A DNA stretch of 64,000 nucleotides from Methylobacterium sp. R2-1 (lineage in GTDB: Bacteria > Pseudomonadota > Alphaproteobacteria > Rhizobiales > Beijerinckiaceae): positions 155,677 through 219,676 of the forward strand of contig NZ_JACHWM010000014.1 of the NCBI RefSeq assembly GCF_014191355.1, given 5' to 3'. Position 1 is the first letter of the stretch; each line of letters starts with the position of its first letter. Under the pieces are notes generated by a model. That model saw only the letters and a program-made list of their open reading frames with translations, was not told where the DNA came from and ran no database searches. Positions 61,812 through 64,000 of this stretch are shown piece by piece. A program made the translations under genes and the position numbers.

Positions 61812-62108
61812 TCAGAGGCCGGTCGTGACGTCGATCGAATCACCCTCGGCGAGGGTCACGATCGCCTTCTTCACGTCCGAACGCTGCCCGCGCTGCCCGC
61901 GGAAGAACTTCTTCTTGCCCTTGGTCGTGAGCGTGTTCACGCCCGTGACCTTGACGTCGAACAGACGCTCGACCGCTTCCTTGATCTGCGGCTTGGTAGC
62001 CTTCGGGGCAACCCGGAAGACAACCTTGTTCTGCTCGGTGAGATTGGTCGCCTTCTCCGTGATGACGGGGGAGACGATCACATCGTAGTGGCGCGGATCG
62101 GCACTCAT
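61812..62108 (-). CDS. rplW: 50S ribosomal protein L23
   Basis: 98 residues (HYDVIVSPVITEKATNLTEQNKVVFRVAPKATKPQIKEAVE), the docking site for trigger factor and SRP at the tunnel exit. Its start overlaps the rplD stop by four bases (ATGA). Confidence 0.97.
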   Translation of the reverse strand: MSADPRHYDVIVSPVITEKATNLTEQNKVVFRVAPKATKPQIKEAVERLFDVKVTGVNTLTTKGKKKFFRGQRGQRSDVKKAIVTLAEGDSIDVTTGL

Positions 62109-62725
62109 TTGAAACGCTCCTCCAGCGCGTCGACGGCGGCGCGCGTCAGCACGAGCGTGTCGCGGCGCAGGATGTCGTAGACGTTGACACCCTGCACGGG
62201 CAGCACGTCGATCTTCGGGATGGCGCGGGCGGCGCGACCGAAGTTCTCGTCGACTTCCGAGCCGCCGATGATCAGTGCGCTCGACAGGCCGAGCTTCTCG
62301 AAGCGCTCGATCATCGCCTTGGTCTTGTGGCTATCGACCTTGATATCGTCCACGACGATCAGGGTCGAGGTCTTGGCCTTCGACGACAGGGCGTGCTTGA
62401 GGGCGAGCGCACGGACCTTCTTGGGCAGGTCGTGGCCGTGGTCGCGCACCACCGGACCGAAGGCCCGGCCGCCGCCGCGGAACTGCGGAGCGGACGCGGC
62501 GCCGTGGCGGGCGTTACCGGTGCCCTTCTGCTTGTACAGCTTCTTCGAGGTGCGATCGACATCCGAGCGGTTCTTGACCGCGTGGGTGCCGGCGCGCCGC
62601 TTGGCGAGCTGGTAGCGCACCATGCGCTGCAGGATGTCGGCGCGCGGCTCAAGGCCGAAGATCGCCTCGTTGAGCTCGACCGAGCCGGCGGAGCCGCCGT
62701 CGAGCGTGGTGATATCGAGTTTCAT
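62105..62725 (-). CDS. rplD: 50S ribosomal protein L4
   Basis: 206 residues: MKLDITTLDGGSAGSVELNEAIFG and GTGNARHGAASAPQFRGGGRAFGPVVRDH, the tunnel loop. In E. coli L4 also represses the S10 operon through its leader; that leader is not recognisable here. It overlaps rplC by one base and rplW by four, so the three are coupled. Confidence 0.97.
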   Translation of the reverse strand: MKLDITTLDGGSAGSVELNEAIFGLEPRADILQRMVRYQLAKRRAGTHAVKNRSDVDRTSKKLYKQKGTGNARHGAASAPQFRGGGRAFGPVVRDHGHDLPKKVRALALKHALSSKAKTSTLIVVDDIKVDSHKTKAMIERFEKLGLSSALIIGGSEVDENFGRAARAIPKIDVLPVQGVNVYDILRRDTLVLTRAAVDALEERFK

Positions 62726-63465
62726 CACGCGTTCTCCTCGGACGCCGGAGCCTCGGGGGCCGCGTCGACCTGGGACCCGCCGGCGGAACCGTTCTCACGG
62801 AACTTGCCCGGCAGCGGCACATCGGCCGGCAGCTTGCGCTTCACCGAATCGCGAACCTGGATCCAGCCGCCGGCAACGCCGGGTACGGCGCCTTCGACGA
62901 GGATCAGGCCGCGCTCCGGATCGGTGCGGACGACCTTGAGGTTCTGCGTGGTGACGCGCTCGACGCCAAGGTGGCCCGGCATCTTCTTGTTCTTGAAGGT
63001 CTTGCCCGGATCCTGGCGGCCACCGGTCGAACCGATCGAGCGGTGCGAGATCGACACGCCGTGGGTGGCGCGCAGACCGCCGAAGTTCCAGCGCTTCATA
63101 CCGCCGGCGAAGCCCTTACCCGTGCTGGTGCCCGTCACGTCGACGAACTGGCCCGGGATGAAGTGGTCCGCGGTGATCTCGGCACCGACCGGAATCAGCG
63201 CGTCCTGCGACACGCGGAACTCGGCGAGCTTCTTCTTGGGCTCGACCTTGGCGACCGCGAAGCGACCGCGCTCGGCCGCCGACACGTTCTTCACCTTGGC
63301 CTTGCCGACGCCGACCTGAAGAGCGACGTAGCCGTCCTTCTCGGTCGTGCGGTGTGCCACAACCTGGCACTGATCGATTTGAAGCACGGTGACGGGCACA
63401 TGCTCGCCTGCGTCCGTGAAGACGCGGGTCATGCCGACCTTCCGTGCGATGACACCTGAGCGCAT
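62725..63465 (-). CDS. rplC: 50S ribosomal protein L3
   Basis: 246 residues, about 35 longer than E. coli L3 because of an Ala/Glu-rich C-terminal tail common in alphaproteobacteria. Conserved parts: MRSGVIARKVGMTRVFTDAGEHVPVTVLQ and RWNFGGLRATHGVSISHRSIGSTGGRQDPGKTFKNKKMPGHLG. It contacts the peptidyl-transferase centre. Confidence 0.97.
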   Translation of the reverse strand: MRSGVIARKVGMTRVFTDAGEHVPVTVLQIDQCQVVAHRTTEKDGYVALQVGVGKAKVKNVSAAERGRFAVAKVEPKKKLAEFRVSQDALIPVGAEITADHFIPGQFVDVTGTSTGKGFAGGMKRWNFGGLRATHGVSISHRSIGSTGGRQDPGKTFKNKKMPGHLGVERVTTQNLKVVRTDPERGLILVEGAVPGVAGGWIQVRDSVKRKLPADVPLPGKFRENGSAGGSQVDAAPEAPASEENA

Positions 63466-63493
63466 AGGTCTCTCCCTCGCGCGATGAAACGGT

Positions 63494-63524
63494 AAGCTCT
63501 AAATCCAGCGCGGACTTAGAGCTT
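63494..63524 (-). other. Hairpin overlapping the rpsJ stop codon
   Basis: AAGCTCTAA and TTAGAGCTT form a 9-bp perfect stem with a 13-base loop. The rpsJ TAA lies inside one arm. It stands in the rpsJ-rplC gap and could slow ribosome exit or be a processing site. Confidence 0.4.
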
Positions 63525-63824
63525 GATCTCCACGTCCACGCCAGCGGCGAGGTCGAGCTTCATCAGCGCGTCCACGGTCTGCGGCGTCGGGTCGACGATA
63601 TCGAGCACCCGCTTGTGCGTGCGCATCTCGAATTGTTCGCGTGACTTCTTGTCGATGTGCGGCGAGCGATTCACCGTGAACTTCTCGATATGCGTCGGCA
63701 GCGGGATCGGGCCCCGGATCTGCGCGCCGGTGCGGCGCGCGGTCGAGACGATCTCCTTGGTGGACGCATCGAGGATGCGGTGATCGAACGCCTTGAGGCG
63801 AATGCGGATGTTCTGACCGTTCAT
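63516..63824 (-). CDS. rpsJ: 30S ribosomal protein S10
   Basis: 102 residues: [72 protein letters not shown] is the full family pattern. It also works as NusE in transcription antitermination. First gene of the S10 operon, downstream of tuf. Confidence 0.97.
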
Positions 63825-63846
63825 GACCTGACCTCGGCGGAAACGT

Positions 63847-63876
63847 TGAGGAGCGGGCGCGAGGGCCCGCCCCTCT
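63847..63876 (-). other. Hairpin between tuf and rpsJ
   Basis: A G/C-rich inverted repeat (GGAGCGGGCGCGAGGGCCCGCCCCTC on the + strand) lies between tuf and rpsJ. It might partly terminate tuf transcripts or be a leader structure. Confidence 0.45.
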
Positions 63877-63903
63877 TACGTCCCCTGTCGATGATGCTTG
63901 CGG

Positions 63904-64000
<97 letters not shown>

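Overview
The window is 64 kb of chromosome from a high-GC alphaproteobacterium, almost certainly a Methylobacterium/Methylorubrum of the M. extorquens type. Three things point there: a 562-residue acyl-CoA dehydrogenase with the long N-terminal extension of (2S)-methylsuccinyl-CoA dehydrogenase (ethylmalonyl-CoA pathway), two phasins with a PhaR-like operator (polyhydroxybutyrate storage), and overall sequence character. The species call rests on recognition, not on a search.

Layout. 0.06-4.0 kb: a TTG-started Lrp/AsnC regulator diverges from cysH-cysD-cysN, a translationally coupled assimilatory sulfate operon ending in a strong terminator. 4.0-11.3 kb: an AlgJ/AlgX-like SGNH protein, a YihY membrane protein, an EamA exporter, mcd, and a fusion of a papain-type peptidase with an alpha/beta hydrolase. 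11.4-22 kb: two divergent paralogous GT4 glycosyltransferases, two phasins, a DegP protease, then a scar made of an IS630 transposase tail and a broken copy of a degP PDZ segment, small ORFs, and a 1018-residue GT2+GT4 glycosyltransferase. 22.3-33.2 kb: a CorC-like protein with no standard start codon, a CobB sirtuin, and the four genes of the Anbu peptide-tagging cluster (ATP-grasp, alpha-E, transglutaminase, Anbu peptidase). That cluster is split by about 4.5 kb carrying four small secreted proteins and an MFS transporter. 33.5-45 kb: RadC, methionine aminopeptidase, VOC protein, Zn-finger protein, flavin monooxygenase, tRNA-Leu(TAA), DUF992 protein, PAP2-like protein, diguanylate cyclase, a degenerate nuclease-like protein and several unknowns.

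45.5-64 kb: the ribosomal protein cluster in a rearranged form. The spc and alpha operons (rplN to rplQ, including secY, adk and rpoA) run on the + strand. The S10 operon (tuf, rpsJ to rpsQ) lies downstream on the - strand, tail to tail with them. The usual rpsQ-rplN junction is therefore broken. The 2.6 kb between the halves holds an OhrR-type regulator, a NUDIX hydrolase and a frameshifted AAA+ ATPase pseudogene. A metallo-beta-lactamase-fold gene sits between rpsK and rpoA.

The most unusual items are the split Anbu cluster, the peptidase-hydrolase fusion, the inverted S10 operon, a family of about 80-bp palindromic elements in three copies, and the degP/IS630 scar.
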